From Zygnema cylindricum (taxonomy: Eukaryota > Streptophyta > Zygnematophyceae > Zygnematales > Zygnemataceae), in NCBI GenBank assembly GCA_037447655.1, contig JBBHKE010002393.1, positions 1 through 64,000 of the forward strand: a DNA stretch of 64,000 nt, given 5' to 3'. Numbering within the stretch: the stretch's first letter is position 1; each line of letters starts with the position of its first letter. The notes beneath the pieces were generated by a model. That model saw only the letters and a program-made list of their open reading frames with translations, was not told the DNA's origin and searched no databases. A program made the translations under genes and the position numbers. Shown here in pieces: positions 11,615 through 22,720 of this stretch.

Positions 11615-12564
11615 CACCGTGCATCGCTATTAGGGTTAATGCTTTTTATGCCGCTTAAAACCATAGTTCAAAAGTAGGTGAAAGTACGCCCATATAATAT
11701 GCCTATTGTACGCAAAACATACAATATGACCTTAAGACCCATATTGTATTGGCCGCAAAATGAAAAAAAATAGTAACAGGGTTGAGTTGCACATCGATCG
11801 ATAGAGAATTAAACTTCATGTCTAAATTTTGAAAAACATTCGGACAAAAGATTATTTTTCTGTGAGTTTTGAGGTACTTTTTATTTAAGCCGTCAGATTT
11901 GGACGATCTGACGGTCGTTGATCAAAGTAGCGATCTAAGAAGATCACATGAAAAGCCCATAACACAACTTACGATAGGACAATCTCTCATATTAGCGTCT
12001 GCAATTTTGAAGGCCACACTAAATGAAGCCTCAAATTGACCAATTTTGAAGGCCACACTAAATAAAGCCTCAAATTGACCAACCAGGCAGTATGGGACGA
12101 TAAAAAAAAGATATTCCACACTGCCAAAACTATGCAAAAAAGTTGCCCGTCCACGTTTTCTTTTTTTTTCCGGGTTTTCTTTCCCGCGGAATGTCATCCT
12201 GCGCCGTGTCAGTTCGCTAAAAAATTTCGTCCGGCGGCGTACGCTCTACTATGATCATACGTCAGATTCGTACGTTCGTACAGGGGTGTGCACAACGCAC
12301 ACACATACAGTGCTCTGCGCGAGTTTTGTGCCAAGTTTTGTGCGCCTACCAAAGGCCTACCATAAAAACGCCTACTTTTGAACTATGCTTAAAACATATT
12401 TTCTCCGTACACGCTTATCGGATGATGGATCTGACAGTTTCGATTGAAAGCCAGTATTCTCATCTTCGGAATGGCGGTCTCCATGTGAACATCGTACAAG
12501 CGTGTACGGACGAATGATGTTAAAGTGGCGAAAAACCTATGAACACTAATAGCGATACACGGTG
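11615..12564. mobile_element. TA-flanked foldback MITE, family 1 (copy C), interrupted
   Basis: The left end CACCGTGCATCGCTATTAG starts at 11615 and the right end CTAATAGCGATACACGGTG stops at 12564, with TA outside both. The element is split at CTTAAAAC by a hAT-type MITE (11662-12387). Without the insert it would be about 215 bp, like copies A and B. Confidence 0.8.
11662..12387. mobile_element. hAT-type MITE 1 (copy a), nested
   Basis: Inverted ends CATAGTTCAAAAGTAGG and CCTACTTTTGAACTATG are perfect, and an 8-bp duplication CTTAAAAC lies at 11654-11661 and 12388-12395. Eight-base duplications are the hAT signature. The interior matches copy b (17982-18441) in opposite orientation, for example the segments around ACAATATG and GTTGAGTTGCACAT. 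No transposase is encoded. It sits inside a family 1 MITE. Confidence 0.88.
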
Positions 12565-12566
12565 TA

Positions 12567-13864
12567 CAGGCTGGCGAAACTGTTACCTTAACATAATAAA
12601 TGGAGCAACCCTAGCCATTCATTTAGAACGCTGACGTCTTAACTTATTAGTTCCGATTTAGTAAAACCATTTTTAGTTACAGTTAAAATTCCAAAGGACC
12701 CTAAATAGTAAATACTGGTCGTCTTAAAGTTCGATTTCTAGAACGCAAAATAATAATTTATTGAACGGGTTTCGAGTTCATCGGGGATGTTACGTACTCA
12801 CAGGTACAGGTAATATGATCTGTACTTTCACAAAAAAGACAAACCGTCGCGTGACTGCTACTTGATAGACGTAGACACGTGGATATACTCCGCGGCCGCG
12901 TCTGTACCACTTGCCGCCCTTTCACAACTTAAAATAGTGGCAAAATTTGAAATGTGCGTTAGCTTGTCCTCGAAAAGTACAAAGATACCGTACTCAGACG
13001 CTCTTCTCACGTGGTTGGCTGTACTTTTGAGACCAGCAAGTCATTGGGCATCGGTGACTCCAATCATTTGGAAGGTTCGACAGTTCCAGTTGAAAATCAG
13101 TATTCGGCCCTGCAATAATAACGGTAATTGTACTTGCAAATTTGGCAACAAACGTTGGACAGCCCGAAATCTCCTGTCAGCGGGTTTCCCCTGTATTCGC
13201 GCGTTCGTCGTTGACCCGTAGACCATGGAGACGCGTTAATCGCCGCTCAACTTATCGATTCTATGCTGCCGTCTCATCCACGAACTGGATTTCTGGCGTT
13301 TCTATGTCCTCCGTGACCCTCCATGTAGACGCCACACGTGGCATCCTTACCGGGTCCTCGCCCTGCTCAAATTCCGGCCGGCCCTGGGCGTTTACCGCCC
13401 GACTGATTTCACCGCGTGTCATTGGCCTGCGCAAGACCCGGATCACCACGCCGTACCTTTCCCATGCCTCTCCTTCATTGAACTCTCCTTCAGCCCGCGG
13501 AAAAAAGTTACAACCAAACAAAGCTGAATTTATTTCGTCGACGTTACCAGACCCAACCAAATAAACCAGATTTTAAAAGTTTTCAACCGAAACTCGCCTG
13601 AATTGCAGCTACAAAACGTTGCTGAAAATTTTACAAAGCATCTATTACCATCTCCCTTCTTCCTCCTCCTCTTCTTCCTCTTCTTCCTCTTCCTTAACCA
13701 GCCACACCAATTGGAAACCCGCAACCTAAACTAACCTAACAAGACCTAACCAAACCTAACTCGCTGAAAGGTTTCCCTCTCTCCCTCTCCCGCCCTTTCC
13801 CTCTCTATCGCTCACACTCTACCGGAATCTGCCGCCCGATGCTTGCAGCAGCCTGGCGCAGCCC
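12567..13864. other. Upstream region of the LBD gene
   Basis: Contains the presumed promoter and 5' untranslated region of the LBD gene. From about 13650 a pyrimidine-rich tract (CTTCCTCCTCCTCTTCTTCC) and then repeated CCTAACC-type words (13725-13765) and CTCTCTCCCTCTCCCGCCC lead to the ATG. CT-rich leaders are common in plant 5' UTRs. The frames on both strands at 13142-13564 are open but match nothing I know. Confidence 0.45.
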
Positions 13865-16230
13865 ATGTCGGGGCCGCCTGCAGTGTCTCCCTGTGGCGCC
13901 TGCAAGTTTCTCCGCCGCAAGTGCACTCGAACTTGTATTTTTGCGCCACACTTTCCTCCGGACCAAGGGCAACGTTTCGCCAATGTGCACAGGATATTTG
14001 GCGCAAGCAACGTAGCTAAGCTTCTGCAGGAGCTTCCAGCGCAGAATAGAGAAGACGCAGTCAATAGTCTCTCATACGAAGCAGATGCTCGTGTCAATGA
14101 TCCTATCTATGGCTGTGTTGGAGCGCTCTTTTCTTTGCAGCAGCAGGTGCGGTTCGTTGTAATTTGTTGAATGAAGCTTCTTCCTTTTTTGAATGTTGGG
14201 CAGCGGTATATGGAAGGGGTATATGGCAGCGGTGTATGGAGGACAGGAAAGGAGACTAGATTCTGTTTTTGGTTTTGCATATTGCATTTGTTAGTGGTAC
14301 GTGAAACGTCTAATTGAACTAGAGTAAGCATATAACATGTTGAAATTTTCTTTTCAGCATATTTATTTTTGTTCGTTATTGAAACTCGCAATATTATTTT
14401 GCTGGTTGCCATTTCAAAATCACCACGGACGACAATTGTAATTGTCTTACTGTTCTCATTTTAATCTTCCTCAGAATGGTAGTAAGCTTGCTGTTCTATA
14501 CTTCCCGTTGTATTAGTGCAGTCAATTGGCACGTCCTGCATTTGAACAAATCGCTTGTCGTCCATCACCGAAGACTATCTGAGCTTTTTTTCCTCGATAC
14601 TTCAAAACATGGTGCATCACTTGCATCTGCAAAATCTTTTCAATCTTTAAGTTTTTAGTTATAGAAACCTTGTCCCTCATTTGACTTTACCAAGAGTTGC
14701 CTCCATATTATCTCGTCTGCCTCAGTTGCAAACTTCACCGTTACTGCAAGCATTCTGTCTTTTTCACCTTCATTTTCACTGCGAGTACCAATTTTTGAGG
14801 AGAACGGCTTTGCAGGTCGCTCGATTGCAGACAGAGCTTGCAATGGCACAGGCGGAGCTTGCTCGTCTCCATGCGACAGCTGTCACGCAATCTCCGGCTG
14901 TTCCTTCATTAGGAGGGGCTGTTGAGGCGGTTACATATGAAGTATCAGCTGGAACGACGACCCAGGCACTGGCACATGGAGGTAAGCAATTTGAAAGTGA
15001 TTTTCAGTTCTTGGTTGGTAGTGGCTGTGGCTGTGTTGTTTTTGTTAATGAGCTTTCGACGACTTTACCTGAACCCAAACACTGTTTCTAGTATGGGGAA
15101 CATCTTGTTATGTCTAAGTTTGCATTGCTTTTAGGGTTCCGTCCTTTTGCCCTGGTTTTTAGGACTGTTCCTATCCATTTCACGTACTTTGCAACCATGG
15201 CCTGTTTATTCACTGTGTGTTCTTGTTCACGTACTTGTAGGTTTTTTTCGTACTGGAATTGATTGTTCCGGTCATGTTTAGGTTTTCCTCTTTTATAATG
15301 TTTTTCTTTTTAGAACCATTGACAGGGTTTGTCTTCGCCTTTTCATATTTATTTTATTAACAATTGCTGGCTTTACAGCCATTACACGATTTTGGATTCC
15401 TGTCTCTTTTGAGGTTCCTTCAGTGTTCAAGACTGCTGTTGCTCTATCGCTACTTTTTATCACTCGCTTCTTGTTTCCTCCCTACTGACAGAAGCTTTGC
15501 AGTCCGGACTTTCTTCAATTTCACTAATTATCTCCAAGTCACCTTCAAGATTGGAATGAAGAGACTCCTATCCATCCTATCCTAACAACAAAGCCTTCTG
15601 GCTCCTAGGACGGGACACGTTTTTGGTTATTCATTTTTTGCTTTGTTGCTCAGAAACAGAGTAGTCGCCTACCTCGTGTTCATTTTCACGCTATGGGTAT
15701 TTTAGTAAGTAGTTCACATGAAAACGGAGACAAACCGGCGTAGCATATTAAGTATTTACTGCTACATATGGTATAATACGGCTGTGGATCATACTATTCA
15801 AAGTGATGAAACGACAAAGCAATTCCGTTTCTTGTACAATCTTTTTTTTTGTTTCTTAATGCATGTTCATACTGTGCAAGTAAGCCCACTGTGATGCCTC
15901 CCTGATATCGTCTTTTGAAGCCGAGCCTATTCCAAGCTCAAAGGTTTATCGCAGCCTCTTTAGTTTTATATAAAAGTCTCTTTGCAAAATAAGCTTCTCA
16001 ATGACTTCGGTTTTTGGCGTACAGGAACTCCGGCTCCTCCCGGGTCATATTATGCAGGAGTAGCTTATTCTTATGGTCATACAACTGACACGTCTGGAGG
16101 GGAAGAGGGAGCTCCAACGGACAACAGTAACCCTACGATGAAGTCAGGCCATGGAGAAGGAGACAACAAGTCGGGTTCTGGTTCGGAAGATATAACTACG
16201 CGCCAGGCAAGTCTGGATAGTGGCAAATAA
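13865..16230 (+). CDS. LOB domain (LBD/ASL) transcription factor, class I
   Basis: Three exons fit exactly: 13865-14146, 14816-14981 and 16025-16230, all with GT-AG borders, giving 217 residues. The first exon encodes the DNA-binding Cys block C-x2-C-x6-C-x3-C ([15 protein letters not shown], residues 9-23), the GAS block ([14 protein letters not shown]) and the [10 protein letters not shown] end. The first intron falls after LQQQ. The second exon completes a perfect L-x6-L-x3-L-x6-L heptad ([19 protein letters not shown]), which places it in class I. The third exon is Gly/Ser/Thr/Asp-rich with no known domain. LBD proteins act in the nucleus as dimers that control organ boundaries, lateral organs or meristem activity. 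The exact orthologue cannot be assigned by eye. A possible poly(A) signal, AATAAA, lies just after the stop near 16240. The gene looks intact. Confidence 0.92.
14147..14815 (+). other. LBD intron 1
   Basis: Begins GTGCGG and ends TTGCAG. It lies in phase 0 at the position conserved in many LBD genes, after the GAS block and within the start of the coiled coil. Without splicing the frame stops eight codons later. Confidence 0.85.
14982..16024 (+). other. LBD intron 2
   Basis: Begins GTAAGC and ends GTACAG. It is in phase 1, so a Gly codon is split between exons 2 and 3. Many LBD genes have only one intron, so this second one deserves transcript support. Exon 3 stays open in the predicted phase to the stop at 16228-16230. 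Confidence 0.7.
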
Positions 16231-17981
16231 GATGTGGATAATAAAAGGCTTTGGAGACACCTTGTGCTTTGGAGCTTTTCCGCAAACGATAGTGACGAGG
16301 AGTTTTCAATTCAACTTGACCTCCATTTTGGGAAGGGTTTGGAACTTAGGAAGGTAGTGTAGGCGTTGGTTGTGAGAGGGCATTAGGAGATTTATTGGGA
16401 TTCCAAAGTCTGGAGGAAGTTTTTCTTCCTACTGTAAAGCGATTTGAATGTTAGTTTGTTTAGAAGCCAGTGGATAGGAATGATGTGATGTGTCTCGTCC
16501 CTTTCGGTGGTTTTTTTTTCTGGAGAGGGACACACTGACTTAGTGTCAATTGTAGAATCCTTTAATTTTTTTCCAAATTGTGTCGTAACACGACTGGCCG
16601 TCTCCATGTCAGTTCCATCTCCATGCAGTTTTCAGTATTTTAGTTCCACCAGTTTTGCCCTTCTGGCATTGATTTATGGATGTAGGTATCCCGTGTAGAG
16701 GACGTGACGTGTTAGTTTACCGGTAACTTTCACATACTAGCATACTCGAGAACTGATGCCCACTTGTAATTTGCTTATATGTGACATTTGTCAACTGACA
16801 GACATCTTAAGATGTGACTGCAGTTTTGTGCAGATGAGTTTTGTTTATGTTATGTTTTTATTCATGTGAGACATTTGTTTTTATTCATGTGAGACATTTG
16901 TTTTTATTCCTGTGAGAATTATGTTATTTCGTTGTCACAAGTGTGATGCGGCGCTGGAAAAACGGCTCGAATAGTTGTGATTTTGGTGTCTTTTAATCAG
17001 TACCTGCTGGTTGTGACAATTTATGTCCAGTTCTGGCTGAATTATAATATGCAATACTAATTTAGCACAATGTGTAGCAGATTGGTGTTCATCACTTAAA
17101 TAGTGTTGTTAACATTATTTTACGACCTTTGGCCAGAAAAAGGTTCAACTGTATCAGTGTAATTAACTCTAAACAATGGGCAGGGTAGCAGCGCTCCGTG
17201 TTTTCAATTAGACAAACGTGACCATCGGTTCATAAACGTTCCCGAGCAGGTCAAGAATAAAGTTATAGTGCAAATTAAGGAGTTACGTGATAGTTTTTCT
17301 CCACAAAAACATACGGCTTGCTTCTCTTTCACAGTAAATATACGACATAAAAAAAAACTGGTCCAGCCACATTAAGGAGCAACTAACTGCGCCTTATGAA
17401 CAAAACAACTACATACAATTTTTTAGCCTAAGGATGGAATAGATGAGATGTCTACGCTGACAAACCTATGGGCGGAATTTTTTACGCTAATGCCTTTTAA
17501 AAGTTGCCGACAAAAAGGCCCGACAAGAGGAGCCCGAGTTCATATTAAAATCAGAAAACTTGCAACAAAAAGGAAGAAGACTTTTTCAACAATAATAACA
17601 AAAATGTAATGGCAACTAACCGTAACTGTCACAGCAACTTTTCTGCGAGAGTCTCCCAATCTGAAACCGAAACGGCTCATGAGAAAGTCTCACCGGGATC
17701 TCAGGGCCGACATTAATTTATTATTCTATTTTGTTTCTGGAATTCGGTTGTACGGCTGGATTTGTGCGGGATTCTCCAATCTAACTAATTGTCGGGACCC
17801 AAGCAGCAGACATCCAGTCCATACGAAGCGAACTTTTCTGAGGAAAGTGCACTAGTACAGTAGAGGGGGGATTCCGGGCGTCCGTATGGACAATCATTGC
17901 GAAAAAATATTATATTTCCTCGCTTTCAACAGAAGTTTCCCGCGTCTGTCATTTTTGCAAATTCTGGTTTGAACTTTGAAC
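16231..17981. other. Intergenic, no gene recognised
   Basis: Apart from the short tandem repeat at 16854-16916, I see no gene or element. The proximal part should hold the 3' UTR of the LBD gene. Confidence 0.4.
16854..16916. repeat. 23-bp tandem repeat
   Basis: The unit starting GTTTTTATTCATGTGAGACA occurs twice exactly and a third time partially with one change. Confidence 0.85.
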
Positions 17982-18441
17982 CATAGTTCAAAAGTAGGCG
18001 TTTCTATTGTAGGTCTTTTGTCGGCGCCTTCATCGTAAGTTGTGTTATGGGATTTTCATGTGATCGTCTTAAGTCGCTACTTTGATCAGTGACCGTCCGA
18101 TCGTCCAAATCTGACGATAGTCCTATCGTAAGTTGTGTTATAGGCTTTCATGTGATCTTCTTAGATCGCTACTTTGATCGGCGACCGTCCGATCGTCCGA
18201 ATCTGATGGTTTAAATAAAAAGTCACTCAAAACTCACAGAAAAAGATTTTTTTGTCCGTTTTTTTTTTCAAATTTAGACTGACGTTTAATTCTCTATTGA
18301 TCCATGTGCAACTCAACCCTGTTACTATTTTATTTTATTTCATTTTGCGGCCAATACAATATGGGTCTTAAGGGTATATTGTATTTTTTGCGTACAATAG
18401 GCATATTGTATGGGTGTACTTTCACCTACTTTTGAACTATG
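17982..18441. mobile_element. hAT-type MITE 1 (copy b)
   Basis: Ends CATAGTTCAAAAGTAGG and CCTACTTTTGAACTATG, with a perfect 8-bp duplication CTTTGAAC at 17974-17981 and 18442-18449. Inverted relative to copy a (11662-12387) and shorter. An internal segment around CCTATCGTAAGTTGTGTTAT is shared with copy a, and a variant of it occurs twice here (near 18030 and 18120). No coding capacity. Confidence 0.9.
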
Positions 18442-18455
18442 CTTTGAACCACTTA

Positions 18456-19233
18456 GGGTGTGTCCCCATGTACTTGTAACTTAGCGAAATTACTTTGTAT
18501 TTTAGCGCGGATCCGCCGGACCCGGTGTTCAAGTGTCCCTATGTCTGTAAGGACGAAATCGTAACTTATGCTTGTGACGATTGTATACGTCGACAGTACC
18601 TGTGACGGTTGTCAACGTCTACAATCTGTGGTCACACGTTGTTTTTTGTACCTGCGTGTGACGTCGCATGTCTTACCGTGACATTGTAGACGTACCACCT
18701 TCCAGCCTGTGCAATTTCACGGTCGAAGAAGATGCGCTTTGTCTTCGCGTCGCCTGTCCGGTCGACGTGAAATGGCATCGGAATTTGAAGACCCCTGCAA
18801 AAAAAGAAATCCGTACTAGACGAAAACGGACAAATCCAAACAAATTGTGTACTTGTCTTTGTCGTATTAGAACGCAAACCGACAAAACATAGCGAACTAT
18901 GTACTTTTCTTTGTCCTGAAAATCGTATGAAAGTTTTCAAAAATTGTGGCACGTGCGACAGTATGTTCCTATTTGTTTATCGAAAAAACCTAATTTTAAA
19001 ACACATCGCGCGTTGTTTTAAAGATAAGGTTGAAGATGACGTTTTTTGTCGTCGAAGTGGGTCGAAAAACACAAGACGACAAATTTTCGTACACCCTAAG
19101 TTCGAGGATGACGCAAATTGTATTCCACAAATTTGCGATTCCTTCGTACGGTTGGAACTTAGGCAGTACGGCTCTAAGTTTTACAGGAAAACGACAGAAA
19201 AAAACCCTTACTTATGCACATGGGGACACACCC
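18456..19233. mobile_element. PIF/Harbinger-type non-autonomous element 1
   Basis: Inverted ends GGGTGTGTCCCCATGT and ACATGGGGACACACCC are perfect, and TTA flanks both sides (18453-18455 and 19234-19236). A TTA duplication with GGG-starting ends is the PIF/Harbinger pattern. The 778-bp interior has no transposase. A diverged right end of a relative lies at 36443-36600. Confidence 0.87.
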
Positions 19234-19236
19234 TTA

Positions 19237-19839
19237 CTCGACCTTCTGCTTTCCGTATGATCATACGTTTTATCTGTCCCGAAAATTCCGGGAATCCAAA
19301 ATGTACGTGACAAACGTATACTAAGAATTTTTTTGCCGTAACTTCGTTACACTTTCTCTTCCCGTGCTGGAATATTTACGCCCGTCGTTTCTGCCGCTTA
19401 CGTCAAAACCGTACTTTCATCGAGCAGTACCGTACTTGTGCAATTATGTACTTAAGCCCTTTCTGTCTCTCCGGTTCTGGTAACCGACACGGTATCAATC
19501 AAACCGCCCGCAAAAAATAGCACAGAAACGGACAAAAAAGGTTTCGTGCGAACCGGAAATGAAGTCGTGAGCAGATGAGCCGATCCTTTTTGCTGACCAA
19601 TATGCAATCATCAAATTTCCGTAGCATATATGTCGGTTTCGACCTTTTGGATCCGACAAAGCGTACCCGTGAGGAGCTGCATCGTACTTTCCTAATAATT
19701 GTATGGACGTCCGGAATTCCCGGTTTGACTGCAGAATCTTTCGTTCCGACCAAGAGAGTTCTGCGTTGCCGATACGTAATTATAAGTGACAGGTGTCAAA
19801 TTTCTCTGTGGATCACATATTCATCGCGCTACAGTACAG
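19237..19839. other. Unassigned DNA within the transposon cluster
   Basis: No gene or clear repeat ends. It is rich in CGTAC words, like other transposon-derived DNA in this window. Frames at 19499-19889 are open on both strands and unrecognised. Confidence 0.35.
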
Positions 19840-19841
19840 TA

Positions 19842-20055
19842 CACCGCCAATCGTTATTAGCGTGTAAGTTTTTTAGCGTATACGAATAATTAGCGTGGTT
19901 TACGCTAATTGGGAATTTGGAAATTTTCGAAGAAATCGTTTATTCTAATTAGGAATTAGGGTTATTTTTAAATAGTGTGGGTAACTATATTTTAGAATAA
20001 AAAAAAAAAAGCGGGACGGAATTAGCGTACACAACGCTAATAACGATTGGCGGTG
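19842..20055. mobile_element. TA-flanked foldback MITE, family 2 (copy a)
   Basis: Ends CACCGCCAATCGTTATTAG and CTAATAACGATTGGCGGTG, with TA at 19840-19841 and 20056-20057. The right TA is shared with the left end of the next element (20058), so the two elements abut. Confidence 0.82.
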
Positions 20056-20057
20056 TA

Positions 20058-20989
20058 CACCGCGAATTGCTATTAGCCTATTAGGGTTAGGGTGCGGTTC
20101 CATTAGAGAAAAAATGCCGTTGTTTACAGAAAACCGTACTGTTTCGTACAGTGCCGTACCAAAAAAATAAAATGTCAGGAAAACAAGCCTACTGAATGAG
20201 GGATTTGATTCTCCACGTTTATGGTCGTAAACGTGGACCGTCGGATGCATAATCGGATACGCCATCGTCTGAGACTTTCAGTTCGCAATAAGTTACCCGG
20301 AGTAGGTCAATTCTAAGCACCTGAACGAATAGCGTCGTGCCTCGTGGAAAAGTGAACAAATATCCACGACGATCGCGCGACCAGGTGGGTATACGTCGCA
20401 TATGACATGTGCCTTCCGCCAGGGAGGATGCGAGGCCACCGGAAACCGCAAGAAAATCTTTGACGGAGGATATTGTTTCACGCTTCTGTTATCATCCACT
20501 AACCATTCTGAGATTTTCGTACGCTTTTACAAATCTTAAGTTTCGTCCGCTCGTACAGATTTTATTCAATAAGTCGTACGAGTCACCTTTTACCTTCGTT
20601 GGTAAAAATGTGTGGCCACAATTTGCTTTCAGAGATTCCGTAAAGATTACCATAATCGCATTCATCTATTACGTGAATCAATCAAACTGCGCTACGCAAA
20701 TAAAATGTCGGTTACTGACCCGGCACAATGGAACGGTCGCTTCAGTAAACGAATTTTCGACGTTTACTGAGACCGCCTAATGGAACAACGCTCTTAATGT
20801 TTTGTTTGCCACTTAAAACATCTTTTATCCGTACATACATGTCAGATTTCGGATCTGACGGATGCAATTGAAAGGTAAGATTCTTAGCTTCCTATTGGTG
20901 GTCTCAAATTGAGAATCAGACAAGTGTGTACGGAGAAAATATGTTTTAAGTGGCGAAAAAAACATCAACACCAATAGCGATACACGGTG
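20058..20989. mobile_element. TA-flanked foldback MITE, family 1 (copy D), interrupted
   Basis: The left arm CACCGCGAATTGCTATTAG runs to the TTA at 20087-20089. The rest resumes at the second TTA (20794-20796) with TTAATGTTTTGTTTGCCACT and continues to CAATAGCGATACACGGTG at 20989. Joined, the two parts follow copies B and E. A Harbinger-type element is inserted between them. Confidence 0.83.
20090..20793. mobile_element. PIF/Harbinger-type non-autonomous element 2, nested
   Basis: Left end GGGTGCGGTTCCATTAG and right end CTAATGGAACAACGCTC are imperfect complements, with TTA on both sides (20087-20089 and 20794-20796). Inserted inside MITE family 1 copy D. A relative's end (GGGTGACGTTCCATTAGG) lies at 37893. 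No transposase seen. Confidence 0.8.
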
Positions 20990-20998
20990 TACTGTGCT

Positions 20999-21553
20999 CA
21001 GAGGTCGCAAAAGTCAAAATTTTACATAACCGAAACCGACCGTTTTTTTTTTTTTTAAATCTGAGTAACCGACGCCCGACCGGGTTATGTCACGCTCCAA
21101 AAATGTTAGCCGTTAACCGACCGGCGAAAAGTTAACCGAAACTCGATTTCTCGCGACTAACCGTGCCCGCCCGTAACCGAAAAGTACAAAATCAATTAAT
21201 GTACGACGTATGAATAAGCCAATAGTTACGATTTGTCGCGTTCCCTAAATTTTGCGAAAGGAATAGTGTTACTACCGTGTCAGATTTGCGACGCTAATCA
21301 TGATGTCACGCACTTCCAGGAGTACAAAGTACAATAATGTTGGATTGTAAGGACAGTACAAAATTTTCATTTTTTTGCTTTTTTAGTTAACCGACTGTAA
21401 CCGACTGTAACCGACTTTTTCTTTTTTTTCTGGTGAATCAACCGACCGCAACCGCCCGGCCCCCAAAATTTGGCAACCGAATCCGTTCTGGATCCGGCGC
21501 GGGCGGTCGGTTAACGGTCGGTCACGGTTTTGGTTGACCGTTTGCGACCTCTG
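20999..21553. mobile_element. hAT-type MITE 2 (copy a)
   Basis: Perfect inverted ends CAGAGGTCGCAAA and TTTGCGACCTCTG, with an exact 8-bp duplication ACTGTGCT at 20991-20998 and 21554-21561. The interior is rich in CCGAC/GTCGG and AACCGA words on opposite arms, so much of it can fold back. Confidence 0.88.
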
Positions 21554-21696
21554 ACTGTGCTTCCAGCGTAATTTTGTCGTATCGAAGAGAATTGAATTTA
21601 GGGCTCTTTCATGGGACGTTTATCGCGCAAGGCAGCCGATATATCGAGAGACCGATGCGTTTTGCATTGCGTAACGCCGTATAGTCTCACTCTCGG

Positions 21697-22135
21697 CAGA
21701 GGTCGCAAAAGTCAAAATTTCAAATACCCGAATCCGACATTTTTTTCAAAATCTGAGCACCCGAAATCCGACCCGGTTATGTCACGCTCCTAACTTCCAA
21801 TCCGGTACCCGATACGCGCTTATGAAAAAAAAAAGTTAGCCGAAACTCAATTTCTCGCGACTACCCGTACCCGAATAAGTACAAAATTAGTGGTACAAAG
21901 TACAAAAATGCTGGATAGTATGGACACTACAGTACAGTATTAGTACGTACCTATGGATCCTTCATTTTTTTTCTTTTTTTGCTTACCCACCCGTACCCGA
22001 TTTTTTTATTTTCTTTTTGAATCACCCGCCCGAATCCGGCCGGCCCCAAAATTAGCACCCAAATCCGATCCGGGTCCGATGCGGCCGGCCGGGTACGGAT
22101 TCGGTACGGATTCGGGTACCCCATTGTGGCCTCTT
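21697..22135. mobile_element. hAT-type MITE 2 (copy b)
   Basis: The left end CAGAGGTCGCAAAAGTC matches copy a. The right end is worn (TTGTGGCCTCTT). Duplications ACTCTCGG (21689-21696) and ACTCTCGC (22136-22143) match at seven of eight bases. The interior has CCCGAATCCGA words where copy a has ACCGAAACCGA. Confidence 0.78.
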
Positions 22136-22328
22136 ACTCTCGCTACCGAAATGGCGAGCAGATATTTCAGATATTCTTGATACAATGTGTCGCTACTCAA
22201 ATTTGTATCGCCAGAAAATCGGACACTGCTAATTTTGGGAAATTCCTCCCGTTTTGCATAATGTAAAGCCAAAATAATTTCTTTCTAACATAGAATTATT
22301 TATACACTCCAGTGGAAGGGGTAGATTA

Positions 22329-22546
22329 CACCGTGTATCGTTACTAGCGTTAATGTTTTTTTTTGCCACTCAAAACATCTTTTCTCCGTGCACAAATGTC
22401 GGATTATAGATCTGAAGCTTGCGATTGAAAGCTAAGATTCTCAGATTCTGATTGGCGGTCTCCATGTAAAAATCGGATAATTGTTTTCCGAGAAAAGATG
22501 CTTTAAGTGGCGAAAAAATTGTCAACACTAATAGCGATACACGGTG
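22329..22546. mobile_element. TA-flanked foldback MITE, family 1 (copy E)
   Basis: Uninterrupted copy: CACCGTGTATCGTTACTAG at the left, CTAATAGCGATACACGGTG at the right, TA on both sides. The arms AAAACATCTTTTCTCCG and CGAGAAAAGATGCTTTAAG pair, so the whole 218 bp can fold as a hairpin. Confidence 0.85.
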
Positions 22547-22577
22547 TACCTTTGAAGTGCTGCTCTAGGTGCCTAAA

Positions 22578-22720
22578 GGGTTCATTGGCAGCTGGGATGG
22601 GTGACGAGCGAGCGAGTGTGTACGTAGTAGAGCATGTAAGAGCTAAGTTGGTGGGTGCCTAAAGTCACCTTAGTCTAGTGCTCAAGGGTTCAGTACCAAC
22701 TGGGATGGGTGACGAGCGCG
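22578..22720 (+). repeat. Duplicated segment resembling the 3' half of 5S rRNA
   Basis: GCTGGGATGGGTGACGAGCG at 22592 and AACTGGGATGGGTGACGAGC near 22695 are preceded by GGGTTCA and separated by about 105 bp. The word GGATGGGTGAC after an AGTAC-type word is the well-known 5S rRNA internal control region. The rest aligns only loosely, so a 5S-derived SINE or gene relic is a hypothesis. Confidence 0.4.

Noticed and set aside
13142-13564. Open frames on both strands upstream of the LBD gene
   Set aside because: They overlap each other, match nothing known, and sit where the promoter and 5' UTR are expected.
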